A stretch of 6,957 nt of DNA from Clostridia bacterium (lineage in GTDB: Bacteria > Bacillota > DSM-521 > Neomoorellales > Neomoorellaceae), in NCBI GenBank assembly GCA_030445875.1, contig JASUSX010000121.1, forward strand, positions 1 to 6,957, given 5' to 3'. Below, one piece after another: positions 1 through 6,102 of this stretch (positions are counted from its first letter, which is position 1; every line of letters starts with the position of its first letter). The notes beneath the pieces were generated by a model, which made no database searches, was not told the DNA's origin, and saw only the letters and a program-made list of their open reading frames with translations. The position numbers and the translations under genes were made by a program.

Positions 1-112
1 CAAGTATAATGGCGCAACCAGCGTCCGAAGGGAACCTGCCTCACCCCAGAAATGGCTTGAGTTTCAGCGGTAACAAAATTGGTAGAACCTTATTTTCGGG
101 GAGGCAGACCTG
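1..112 (+). other. Leader upstream of flgG, no recognised gene
   Basis: No recognisable protein is encoded here. One plus frame is open from the edge to a TGA at 111-113 that overlaps the flgG ATG (TGATG), and another is open to a TAA at 71-73. Neither peptide resembles the C-terminus of a flagellar protein I know, so a gene tail from upstream is possible but unsupported. The RNA could fold at 36-67 into an interrupted stem: CTG with CAG, CTCA with TGAG, then CCA with TGG around a GAAA tetraloop at 49-52. The flgG ribosome site GGGGAGG is at 98-104, 8 nt before the ATG. I see no sigma-28-type promoter. Confidence 0.4.
5..10 (+). promoter_or_regulatory. Possible -10 box (TATAAT) ahead of flgG
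   Basis: A perfect TATAAT lies at 5-10. A matching -35 would fall outside the window, so this rests on one hexamer only. If it is real, transcription would begin near 17 and leave a leader of about 95 nt before flgG, consistent with the lack of a clear gene in 1-112. Confidence 0.25.
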
Positions 113-898
113 ATGATCGGTGCACTCTGGCGCGGGGCCAGCGGTATGCGGGCCCAGCAACTCCAGGTGGATAGCCTGGCCAACGATGTGGCCAACTTAA
201 ATACTACCGCCTACAAGCAGGGCCGCGTGGACTTCGCTGACCTGGTCTACCGGTCAGTCCGGGAAGGCGGGATGCCCGTGGACACCCGGGCGGCCACCCC
301 CCCCGCCCTGGGGGCCGGGGTGAAGGTGGCGGCTGTCGAGAAGGATTTCAGCCAGGGTACCCTGGTGCAGACCGGTGACCCCCTGAACCTGGCCATCCAG
401 GGGGAGGGCTTCCTGGCCGTTTACCGGCCCAATGGGACGGACTGGGAACTGCTCCTTACCAGGGATGGCAACTTCCACCGCGACGCCGACGGCTACCTGG
501 TCAACGCCAGCGGTTACTATCTGGATATTTCCGCCGACCCGCCGCCGGAGGCGGAGAATATTACCGTAGCTGCTGACGGCACGGTGACGGCGGTTATTAA
601 CGGGGAGACCCGGGTCGTGGGGGAGATTAGCCTTTACAATGTCCCCAATCCCACCGGCCTGGAGGCGGCAGGGGATAACCTTTACCGGGAAACAGCGGCC
701 AGCGGTGCGGCAGCAGCCGGCCGGCCCGGGGAGGCGGGGCTGGGCACCCTGCGGTCAGGCTACCTGGAGGCGGCCAACGTCGACCTGGCGGCCACCATGA
801 CCCGGCTGATCCTGGCCCAGCGGGCCTACGAGCTTAATTCCCGTTCCGTCCGGGTGGCTGATGAAATGTGGGGCCTGGCCAATAATCTGCGGCGTTAA
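113..898 (+). CDS. flgG: Flagellar basal-body distal rod protein FlgG
   Basis: This is a structural protein of the distal rod of the flagellar basal body, outside the cytoplasmic membrane, exported by the flagellar type III apparatus. At 261 aa it matches the usual FlgG length. Residues about 5-35 carry the rod-family N-terminal motif (ASGM, AQQ, then LANDVANLNTTAYK, usually ANNLANVNT). A PLNLAIQGEGF segment near residue 88 and a GLGTLRSGYLEAANV segment near 208-222 are typical of FlgG. The C-terminal helix has AQRAYELNS and ends DEMWGLANNLRR. The ATG at 113 follows GGGGAGG by 8 nt. The family also includes FlgF and the Bacillus FlhO/FlhP pair, so the exact paralogue name is less certain than the family. 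It is separated from the downstream chemotaxis genes by an opposing gene, and its TAA overlaps that gene's stop. Confidence 0.88.
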   Translation: MIGALWRGASGMRAQQLQVDSLANDVANLNTTAYKQGRVDFADLVYRSVREGGMPVDTRAATPPALGAGVKVAAVEKDFSQGTLVQTGDPLNLAIQGEGFLAVYRPNGTDWELLLTRDGNFHRDADGYLVNASGYYLDISADPPPEAENITVAADGTVTAVINGETRVVGEISLYNVPNPTGLEAAGDNLYRETAASGAAAAGRPGEAGLGTLRSGYLEAANVDLAATMTRLILAQRAYELNSRSVRVADEMWGLANNLRR

Positions 899-1482
899 TT
901 CCGGGCGCTTCCCCTGTGGTCCTGCCGGGCCATAGCAACCCTTTGCACCAGGGCCAGGCCCCGCCGGGCACCGGTATGGCCCGGGCTCTGGCCCAGGACA
1001 AAGGTGTACTCCCGCCGGGCAGCCTCCAGGAGGCCCAGCAGGAGGTAGACAGTACCCAGGTTAATGCGGCCGGCCAGGTAGTCGGGTTTAAGGCGCCGCA
1101 CCCGGGTCAGGTGGTAGCGGGCGGCGCTTAAATTGCGGCTGTAGAGGAAATAAGTACCCAGATTAAAGTGGGCCAGGTAATTGTCCGGGTTTACCTTCAG
1201 GCTGGCCTCCCACCAGCCCAGGGCCTGGTGGATGTCGCCCTGCTGCCAGGCCTGGCAGCCCAGGTTAAAACAGGCCTCCCAGTTGTCAGGGTCCAGATCC
1301 AGGGCAGCCCGGTAAAAGAGGCCGGCCAGAGCGGAGCGGTGGCGGGTCCAGGAGAAATTGCCCAGCAGCAGGCACAAATGCGCCTCTTGCCGGGGATCGC
1401 TCGGGCCCGGTTCGGGATAACAAGCAGGGCAGATACGCTGCCCCGGCGGCAAGGCTTGCCCGCACCGGGAACAGAAAAGCAT
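895..1482 (-). CDS. Zinc-ribbon and TPR-repeat protein, function unknown
   Basis: This is a 195-aa cytoplasmic-type protein with no signal peptide or membrane segment. The N-terminus holds a four-cysteine zinc-ribbon pattern: C4-x2-C7, then C18-x2-C21. About four tetratricopeptide repeats follow, near 34-67 (degenerate), 68-101, 102-135 and 136-169. They show the usual W/Y..LG..Y and A.....AL...P spacing (for example FNLGCQAWQQGD and INLGTVYLLLG). TPRs are protein-interaction scaffolds; the partner cannot be deduced. The ATG at 1482 has a weak G-rich ribosome site 6 nt upstream, and no start lies in frame above it. The gene runs against flgG (overlapping stops) and diverges from cheD, so it interrupts an otherwise plus-strand motility run. 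A motility role is suggested only by position. The reading frame is convincing; the function is open. Confidence 0.82.
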   Translation of the reverse strand: MLFCSRCGQALPPGQRICPACYPEPGPSDPRQEAHLCLLLGNFSWTRHRSALAGLFYRAALDLDPDNWEACFNLGCQAWQQGDIHQALGWWEASLKVNPDNYLAHFNLGTYFLYSRNLSAARYHLTRVRRLKPDYLAGRINLGTVYLLLGLLEAARREYTFVLGQSPGHTGARRGLALVQRVAMARQDHRGSARN

Positions 1483-1507
1483 AACAGGCCCCCCACCACA
1501 AGTATAT

Positions 1508-1535
1508 ATTGTATTATGCCCCGGGCGGTGCTAAA
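1508..1535 (-). promoter_or_regulatory. Candidate promoter for the zinc-ribbon/TPR gene
   Basis: On the minus strand TTTAGC (1535-1530) and TACAAT (1513-1508) are separated by 16 nt. Transcription would start near 1500, about 18 nt before the ATG at 1482. The -10 is 5 of 6 but the -35 is poor. A CATAAT a few bases upstream is an alternative -10 with no better partner. The site lies almost exactly on the opposing cheD promoter. Confidence 0.3.
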
Positions 1536-1537
1536 AT
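1509..1537 (+). promoter_or_regulatory. Extended -10 promoter of the cheD-fliY operon
   Basis: TTGTAT (1509-1514) and TAAAAT (1532-1537) are 17 nt apart, and the -10 is preceded by TGC (1529-1531), giving an extended -10 element. The -35 matches the housekeeping sigma-A consensus at 3 of 6 positions and the -10 at 5 of 6. The start point would be near 1544, about 40 nt before cheD. It is the only promoter-like site I see before the six-gene operon. No sigma-28 (TAAA / GCCGATAA) element is visible. Confidence 0.5.
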
Positions 1538-1582
1538 ATGTAAGTCGAGCTCAAATTAAAAGAAAACGGAAGAGGAAGGCCC

Positions 1583-2086
1583 ATGGAGGCTGTAATTAAG
1601 CTAGAAGAGGCCAAGGTAGGCATAGCCGACTGGCGGGTAGCCTTGGCGCCGGAGCGGCTGGTTACCCTGGGGCTGGGTTCCTGCGTGGGGATCGCCCTTT
1701 ATGACCCGGTAAGCCGGTGGGGTGGCCTGGCCCATATTATGCTCCCCGACAGCAGGCAGTTTCAGGACCATGGTAACCGGGCCAAATTCGCCGACCTGGC
1801 CATCCCCGACATGCTGGCGGAGATGCTCCGCCGGGGCGCCCGGCGCAGCAGGCTGGTAGCCCGGATAGCGGGGGGCGCCCAGATGTTTACCTCCGTCGAC
1901 CGGCACCTTTCCTTCTTAAACATAGGCCAGCGCAATACGGCCATGGTCCGCCAGACCCTGGAGGGCCTGGGCATCCCCATTGCCGGCGCCGACACCGGCG
2001 GCAACTTCGGCCGGACCATGATCTTTGACCTGGCAACTGGCCAAGTACATATCCGCACCATCGGCCGTCCCCTGAAGACGATTTAA
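1583..2086 (+). CDS. cheD: Chemoreceptor glutamine deamidase CheD
   Basis: CheD deamidates specific glutamines of methyl-accepting chemotaxis proteins to glutamate; in Bacillus it also binds CheC and stimulates CheC's CheY-P phosphatase activity. At 167 aa it has normal length. The family signature TLGLGSCVGIALYDP is followed by GGLAHIMLP. Thr28, Cys34 and His51 have the same spacing (6 and 17) as the Thr/Cys/His catalytic residues described for Thermotoga CheD, so the enzyme should be active. A second conserved block, ADTGGNFGRT, lies in the C-terminal third. The ATG at 1583 follows AGAGGAAGG (1571-1579). It is first in the operon, with cheR 12 nt downstream. Its usual partner CheC is encoded two genes later. 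Confidence 0.95.
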   Translation: MEAVIKLEEAKVGIADWRVALAPERLVTLGLGSCVGIALYDPVSRWGGLAHIMLPDSRQFQDHGNRAKFADLAIPDMLAEMLRRGARRSRLVARIAGGAQMFTSVDRHLSFLNIGQRNTAMVRQTLEGLGIPIAGADTGGNFGRTMIFDLATGQVHIRTIGRPLKTI

Positions 2087-2098
2087 CGGAGGTAGAGC

Positions 2099-2875
2099 AT
2101 GGATTTCGCCACCTTCAAACAGGAGGTACACCGGAGCTTTGGCCTTTACCTCGACGGCTACAAAGAACCCCAGCTCAAAAGGCGCATTGATAGCCTGATG
2201 TCCCTCCTCCAGGTGCCGGATTATGGGGCTTACCTGCGCCTTTTAAGTCAGGATAGCCAGCAGTGGCAGCGCTTTATCGATAAGATCACCATCAATGTCT
2301 CAGAGTTTTTCCGTAACCCGGAGATCTTCGCCCGGTTGGAAAAGGAGATCCTGCCCCAGTTACTCGACCGTTTCTCTAACCTCAAGGTTTGGAGCGCGGC
2401 CTGCGCCGATGGGCCGGAGCCTTATTCAGTCGCCATCCTCCTGACGGAGATGGCCCCGGGGGGCAGGCATCAGATAGAGGCCACCGATATTGACCCGGGT
2501 GCCCTGGCAGCCGCCCGCCGGGGGGTATATTCCAGCCGGGCCCTCCAGGCGGTGAGCCGGGCGCGGCTGGAACGCTTTTTTCGCCAGGAAGGAGACCATT
2601 ACTGTATCCAGGAAAGGATTAAGGGCCTGGTCAACTTCCGCCAGCACGACCTGCTCAAGGACCCTTACGGCAGCAACTACCACCTGATCCTGTGCCGTAA
2701 TGTCGTCATCTATTTTACTACCGCCACCCAGAACGAGCTTTACCAGCGTTTTTACCGGGCCTTGTCCCCGGGGGGCGTACTTTTTATCGGGGCTACCGAG
2801 AGCCTCTTTCACTATCGCGAACTGGGCTTCATCAAGGTTGCACCCTGGTTTTACCGCCGCCCGGAGGGCGCGTAA
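2099..2875 (+). CDS. cheR: Chemotaxis protein methyltransferase CheR
   Basis: CheR transfers methyl groups from S-adenosylmethionine to glutamates of chemoreceptors during adaptation. The protein is 258 aa, typical for CheR without extra domains. Residues 1-70 are the helical N-terminal domain, ending in ITINVSEFFRNPEIF (63-77). The methyltransferase domain follows: VWSAACADGPEPYSVA (97-112) is the SAM-binding loop, ATDIDPGAL (128-136) the acidic ribose-binding strand, HLILCRNVVIYF (195-206) the conserved central motif, and SPGGVLFIGATESL lies near the end. The SAM loop differs from the common TGEEPYS form, with DGPEPYS here; Pro106 replaces the first glutamate. The ATG follows GGAGG (2088-2092) by 6 nt. 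A 35-nt gap separates it from cheC. No cheB is present in the window. Confidence 0.95.
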   Translation: MDFATFKQEVHRSFGLYLDGYKEPQLKRRIDSLMSLLQVPDYGAYLRLLSQDSQQWQRFIDKITINVSEFFRNPEIFARLEKEILPQLLDRFSNLKVWSAACADGPEPYSVAILLTEMAPGGRHQIEATDIDPGALAAARRGVYSSRALQAVSRARLERFFRQEGDHYCIQERIKGLVNFRQHDLLKDPYGSNYHLILCRNVVIYFTTATQNELYQRFYRALSPGGVLFIGATESLFHYRELGFIKVAPWFYRRPEGA

Positions 2876-2910
2876 GGAGCTACTAATAGCGGTCGCGGGA
2901 GGGAGAATTA

Positions 2911-3531
2911 ATGGAAACCTGGGACAAACTCAACGCCCTGCACCTGGATGCCTTAAAAGAGATAGGCAACATCGGCGCCGGCAACGCGGCTACGGCCCTG
3001 GCCAACATGTTGGGCGGCCGCATCCAGATGACTGTCCCCCGGGCCGGGGTCTTGCCTTTACAGGAGATCGCCAGCCTGGTGGGCTACGAGGAAGAACCGG
3101 TAGCCTGCGTGGAATTCTCGGTGAGCGGCCCGGCGCCGAGCAAGATCTTTTTCCTCCTCAACGAACCCAGCGCCTTTTTATTAATCGACCTTTTGCTCGG
3201 CAAGCCCCAGGGGACTACTATCGAGCTGGATGAGATGGGTAGCTCGGTGCTGACGGAAATGGGCAACATCCTGACGGGTTCCTTCTTAAACGCCTTTGCC
3301 GGCTTTTGCCACCTGACCTTTACCCCGTCTGTACCCGCCTTCGCCTTTGATATGCTGGGGGCGGTGTTGAGTGCCGCCTTCCTGGAAGGGGGTTATTTTT
3401 CCGACCGCGCCCTGGTTATAGAGACCAGGTTCTACAGTGAGATGGTTACCATTAGCGGCCACTTTTTTCTTATTCCTGAGAATGAGGCCCTGGGTAAAAT
3501 CCTGCAGTCCCTGGGCCTGGAGTTAGACTGA
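2911..3531 (+). CDS. cheC: CheY-P phosphatase CheC
   Basis: CheC hydrolyses phosphorylated CheY and, in Bacillus, forms a complex with CheD that links adaptation to CheY-P levels. The length of 206 aa is normal. Both pseudo-symmetric active sites are intact: Asp13-x3-Glu17-x2-Asn20-x22-Pro43 in the first half, and Ser112-x3-Glu116-x2-Asn119-x22-Pro142 in the second. The glycine-rich GNIGAGNAATAL stretch after the first site is a family hallmark. The ATG at 2911 follows GGAGGGAG (2898-2905). The gene sits between cheR and cheY, so enzyme and substrate are co-transcribed. It lacks the C-terminal SpoA domain of FliY, which makes it CheC and not a switch subunit. Confidence 0.95.
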   Translation: METWDKLNALHLDALKEIGNIGAGNAATALANMLGGRIQMTVPRAGVLPLQEIASLVGYEEEPVACVEFSVSGPAPSKIFFLLNEPSAFLLIDLLLGKPQGTTIELDEMGSSVLTEMGNILTGSFLNAFAGFCHLTFTPSVPAFAFDMLGAVLSAAFLEGGYFSDRALVIETRFYSEMVTISGHFFLIPENEALGKILQSLGLELD

Positions 3532-3549
3532 TTTACGGAGGGAGACTAT

Positions 3550-3912
3550 ATGGGTAAAAGGGTTTTGATTGTCGACGACGCCGCTTTCATGCGGATGATG
3601 ATCAAGGACATCCTGGTGAAAAATGGTTTCGAAATCGCCGGGGAAGCGGAAAACGGGCAAAAGGCTGTCGCCATGTACCAGGAACTGCGCCCCGATGTCG
3701 TCACCATGGACATCACCATGCCGGAAATGGACGGCATAGCCGCCGTCAAGGCCATCAAGCAGGTGGACCCCGGCGCCAGGATCATCATGTGCAGCGCCAT
3801 GGGGCAGCAGTTAATGGTTATGGAAGCCATCCAGGCCGGGGCCAGGGACTTTATCGTCAAGCCCTTCCAGCAGGATCGTGTCCTCCAGGCCCTGGAAAAA
3901 GTCCTGGCTTGA
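3550..3912 (+). CDS. cheY: Chemotaxis response regulator CheY
   Basis: CheY is a single-domain receiver phosphorylated by CheA; CheY-P binds the flagellar switch and alters motor rotation. At 120 aa it contains only the receiver fold. Catalytic residues are all present: Asp9/Asp10 for Mg2+ binding, Asp54 as phospho-acceptor in VTMDITMPEMDG, Ser82 as the switch residue in CSAMG, and Lys104 in VKPF. There is no DNA-binding output domain. The ATG follows GGAGGGAG (3537-3544) by 5 nt. The cheY stop and the fliM start are 15 nt apart. Its context between a phosphatase and its switch targets supports the motility CheY over a generic receiver. Confidence 0.95.
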   Translation: MGKRVLIVDDAAFMRMMIKDILVKNGFEIAGEAENGQKAVAMYQELRPDVVTMDITMPEMDGIAAVKAIKQVDPGARIIMCSAMGQQLMVMEAIQAGARDFIVKPFQQDRVLQALEKVLA

Positions 3913-3915
3913 AGC

Positions 3916-3921
3916 AGGTGA
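3916..3921 (+). promoter_or_regulatory. Ribosome site that fixes the GTG start of fliM
   Basis: AGGTGA lies 6 nt before the GTG at 3928, right after the cheY stop. It supports GTG as the start because the encoded MADVLSQSEIDALL is the conserved FliM N-terminus and would be lost with any later start. Confidence 0.6.
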
Positions 3922-3927
3922 GTAATT

Positions 3928-4899
3928 GTGGCTGATGTCCTCTCCCAATCGGAGATTGATGCCCTGCTGCAGGCCTTGAACAGCGGTGAAGTCCAGGCGG
4001 AAACCATTAAGGAAGACGCAGCCCCCCGGACCAAAAAATACGATTTCCGCCGGCCCAACAAATTTTCCAAGGAACAACTGCGTACCCTGTACATGATTCA
4101 CGAGAATTACGGCCGCCTGGTAGCCAACTTCCTCTCAGCTTACCTGCGGGCCAACATCCAGGTGAAGATCGTTTCGGTGGAGCAGATGACCTACGAGGAC
4201 TTTATCCTTTCCCTGCCCACGCCAACCCTGATGAACGTCTTTACCGCGGAGCCCCTGAAGGGCTCGGCCGTACTGGAAACGAATATGAACTTTATTCTGC
4301 CTATTATCGACCTGCTCTTTGGCGGCCGCGGGGAGATGGTGGCCACCAAACGGGAACTGACGGAGATAGAACTCCACGTCCTGCGGCGGTTGAACAGCCG
4401 CGTCCTGGAGCAACTGAATTACTCCTGGTCGGATATCCAGGAACTCACCCCCCGCCTGGAATCTATGGAAACTAATCCCCAGTTTACCCAGGCTATCTCG
4501 CCCAATGAGACGGTGGCCGTGGTCACCTTGAGTACAACCATCAGCCAGTATGAGGGCCTGCTCAACCTGTGCCTACCCTATATGCTCCTGGAACCGGTTA
4601 TCTCGCGCCTGTCAGCCAGCCACTGGTTTGCTACGGCCGGGGAGGGTGAAGCCCGGCCCGACTACCGGGGCGTAGTGGAACGCATCCTGGCCTGGGTGCC
4701 GGTGGAGCTGATAGCCTATTGTGGCCGGACCCGCTTACCGGTGCGGGATTTTATCCAGCTGCAGGTGGGCGACGTTATTACCCTGGATAGGATGGTGGGC
4801 GAAGACCTGGACCTCTATATCGACGGGCACCCCAAGTTCAAGGTCCAGCCAGGCGTAGCGGCGAAAAAAATCGCCGTGCAAGTAACGGAGGTGGTGTAA
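3928..4899 (+). CDS. fliM: Flagellar motor switch protein FliM
   Basis: FliM is the C-ring subunit that receives CheY-P and transmits the signal to the rotor. The protein is 323 aa, close to Bacillus FliM. The first 14 residues (LSQSEIDALL core) form the CheY-P-docking peptide. A linker leads to the middle domain, which starts near YDFRRPNKFSKEQLRTL (residue 38 on) and contains LFGGRGE near 129-135. The C-terminal SpoA domain, roughly residues 250-320, has RTRLPVRDFIQLQVGDVITLD in its core. The middle domain resembles CheC in fold but shows no paired Glu/Asn phosphatase motif. Translation starts at GTG, the only non-ATG start among the motility genes here. The stop TAA abuts the fliY ATG (TAAATG), a tightly coupled arrangement. 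Confidence 0.95.
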   Translation: MADVLSQSEIDALLQALNSGEVQAETIKEDAAPRTKKYDFRRPNKFSKEQLRTLYMIHENYGRLVANFLSAYLRANIQVKIVSVEQMTYEDFILSLPTPTLMNVFTAEPLKGSAVLETNMNFILPIIDLLFGGRGEMVATKRELTEIELHVLRRLNSRVLEQLNYSWSDIQELTPRLESMETNPQFTQAISPNETVAVVTLSTTISQYEGLLNLCLPYMLLEPVISRLSASHWFATAGEGEARPDYRGVVERILAWVPVELIAYCGRTRLPVRDFIQLQVGDVITLDRMVGEDLDLYIDGHPKFKVQPGVAAKKIAVQVTEVV

Positions 4900-6069
4900 A
4901 TGGCAGACTTTTTATCCCAGGAGGAAATCGACGCCCTGTTAAACGGCAAGGTGGAACTACCGGTAGACCAGGAATTAACCCTGTCCGACCTGGAAAAGGA
5001 TACCCTGGGCGAGATCGGCAACATCTCCCTGGGGAGCGCCGCTACCGCCCTGTCGCAGATCCTGAATAAACGGGTTTTGATTACCACCCCAACCATCCAG
5101 GTCATGACTCCACCGGAGCTTTTTGCTTCCTTCCAGGTGCCCTATATCTTGGTCGAGGTTAATTTTACCGAAGGCATTGAAGGGGCTAACCTGCTGATTA
5201 TTAAAGTCAGCGACGCTGCTATTATTGCCGACCTGATGATGGGAGGCAGCGGCAGAGACGTGCCGCCGGAACTGGATGAGATTAAGAGCAGCGCCGTGGC
5301 GGAAGCCATGAACCAGATGATCGGCAGCGCCGCTACCTCCATGTCGACTATTTTCCAGCGCAGCGTGAAGATCAGCCCGCCCCGCCTGACGGCTATTGGT
5401 GCCGAAGGTGGGGAGTACACTTCGCCCTGGCCGGAAAAGCAGGCGATAGCGGTAGTCTATTTCAAGATGGAGATTGAGGATCTCATCGACAGCCAGATGA
5501 TGCAGGTTATACCTGTAGAAGTTGCTAAAGCGGAAGTAGATATGCTCATGAACCCCCAGGCACCTGCTACCCAGCCCCGGGAGGAGCAAACGGACCCCCG
5601 GCCGGGTCTGGTTCCCCCGGCAACAAACACGCTAGCCCAGCCAGCAGCGGCACCTCCACCGGCTTCCGCCCCGGCACCGGCGGCAGCAGCGGCCTCCTCC
5701 ACCCCGCCCTCAACGCCCGCACCTGCGCCGGCACCCTCGCCAGCCCCGGCGGCCCCGGCCGGAGGAAGTAACAATAACCAAGGGCAGGTCTATGGTACTC
5801 CGGCGCGCAATATCGACCTGATCCTGGACGTCCCCCTGGATGTAGAGGTTATCCTGGGGACGGCGATGAAACGCATCCAGGATATTTTGAGCCTGGCGCC
5901 GGGGGCTATTGTCGAGCTGGACCGGCTGGTGGAAGAACCGGTTCAGATTACCGTGAACGGTACCCCCATCGCCCAGGGGGAGGTAGTAGTGGTCAACGAG
6001 AATTTCGGCGTCCGCATTACTCACATTATGGAGCCCTATGAACGGATTAACCACCTCAGGCAAAATTAA
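4900..6069 (+). CDS. fliY: Flagellar motor switch phosphatase FliY (FliN-type)
   Basis: FliY is a C-ring protein combining a CheC-like CheY-P phosphatase with a FliN-type SpoA domain. It has 389 aa. Residues 1-14 repeat the FliM docking peptide (MADFLSQEEIDALL). The CheC-like domain (about 28-205) has both active sites: Asp34-x3-Glu38-x2-Asn41-x22-Pro64 and Ser131-x3-Glu135-x2-Asn138-x22-Pro161. Residues about 219-300 are a disordered Pro/Ala-rich linker. Residues about 303-380 are the SpoA/FliN domain, with DVPLDVEVILG and LAPGAIVELDRLVEEPVQI. The ATG directly follows the fliM stop, and its ribosome site GGAGGTGG (4887-4894) lies inside fliM. It is the last gene of the operon and is followed at once by a hairpin. 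Databases may name it fliN; the phosphatase domain argues for fliY. Confidence 0.94.
   Translation: MADFLSQEEIDALLNGKVELPVDQELTLSDLEKDTLGEIGNISLGSAATALSQILNKRVLITTPTIQVMTPPELFASFQVPYILVEVNFTEGIEGANLLIIKVSDAAIIADLMMGGSGRDVPPELDEIKSSAVAEAMNQMIGSAATSMSTIFQRSVKISPPRLTAIGAEGGEYTSPWPEKQAIAVVYFKMEIEDLIDSQMMQVIPVEVAKAEVDMLMNPQAPATQPREEQTDPRPGLVPPATNTLAQPAAAPPPASAPAPAAAAASSTPPSTPAPAPAPSPAPAAPAGGSNNNQGQVYGTPARNIDLILDVPLDVEVILGTAMKRIQDILSLAPGAIVELDRLVEEPVQITVNGTPIAQGEVVVVNENFGVRITHIMEPYERINHLRQN
5614..5763 (+). other. Low-complexity Pro/Ala linker segment within fliY
   Basis: About 50 codons encode almost only Pro, Ala, Ser and Thr (residues 239-288), followed by a GGSNNN spacer. The DNA is very C-rich, with short imperfect CCGGCA/GCACC-type units. 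It joins the phosphatase and SpoA domains and is likely flexible. Such tracts tend to vary in length between strains. Confidence 0.7.
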
Positions 6070-6093
6070 GCCGGAAGCCTGGTGGCTTCCGGC
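6070..6093. terminator. 10-bp hairpin between convergent fliY and SASP genes
   Basis: GCCGGAAGCC (6070-6079) and GGCTTCCGGC (6084-6093) are perfectly complementary around a TGGT loop, beginning one base after the fliY stop. On the plus strand no T run follows (CGGGGGC). On the minus strand the stem is followed by TTAATTTT, so it looks better as the terminator of the SASP gene, whose stop is 10 nt away. It may act in both directions, or mainly as a 3'-end stabiliser for fliY. Confidence 0.7.
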
Positions 6094-6102
6094 CGGGGGC
6101 AG

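Noticed and set aside
2..73. C-terminal tail of an upstream gene in the frame ending at TAA 71-73
   Set aside because: Only 23 codons are visible, base composition gives no clear coding signal, and the peptide matches no flagellar C-terminus I recognise.
1..112. c-di-GMP (GEMM) riboswitch in the leader
   Set aside because: A GAAA loop and some G/C-rich segments recall the class, but the conserved ACGCAAAGCC-type core and the 3' pairing segment are not present.
916..1599. Two plus-strand open frames (916-1131 and 1168-1599) opposite the TPR gene
   Set aside because: They have no recognisable domain and no suitable ribosome site, and they lie antisense to a clear zinc-ribbon/TPR coding frame. 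The longer one also runs through the promoter and into cheD.
5457..5774. Minus-strand open frame opposite the fliY linker
   Set aside because: Its Gly/Ala-rich product is the complement of the Pro/Ala-rich linker; a C-rich tract leaves the opposite strand open by composition.
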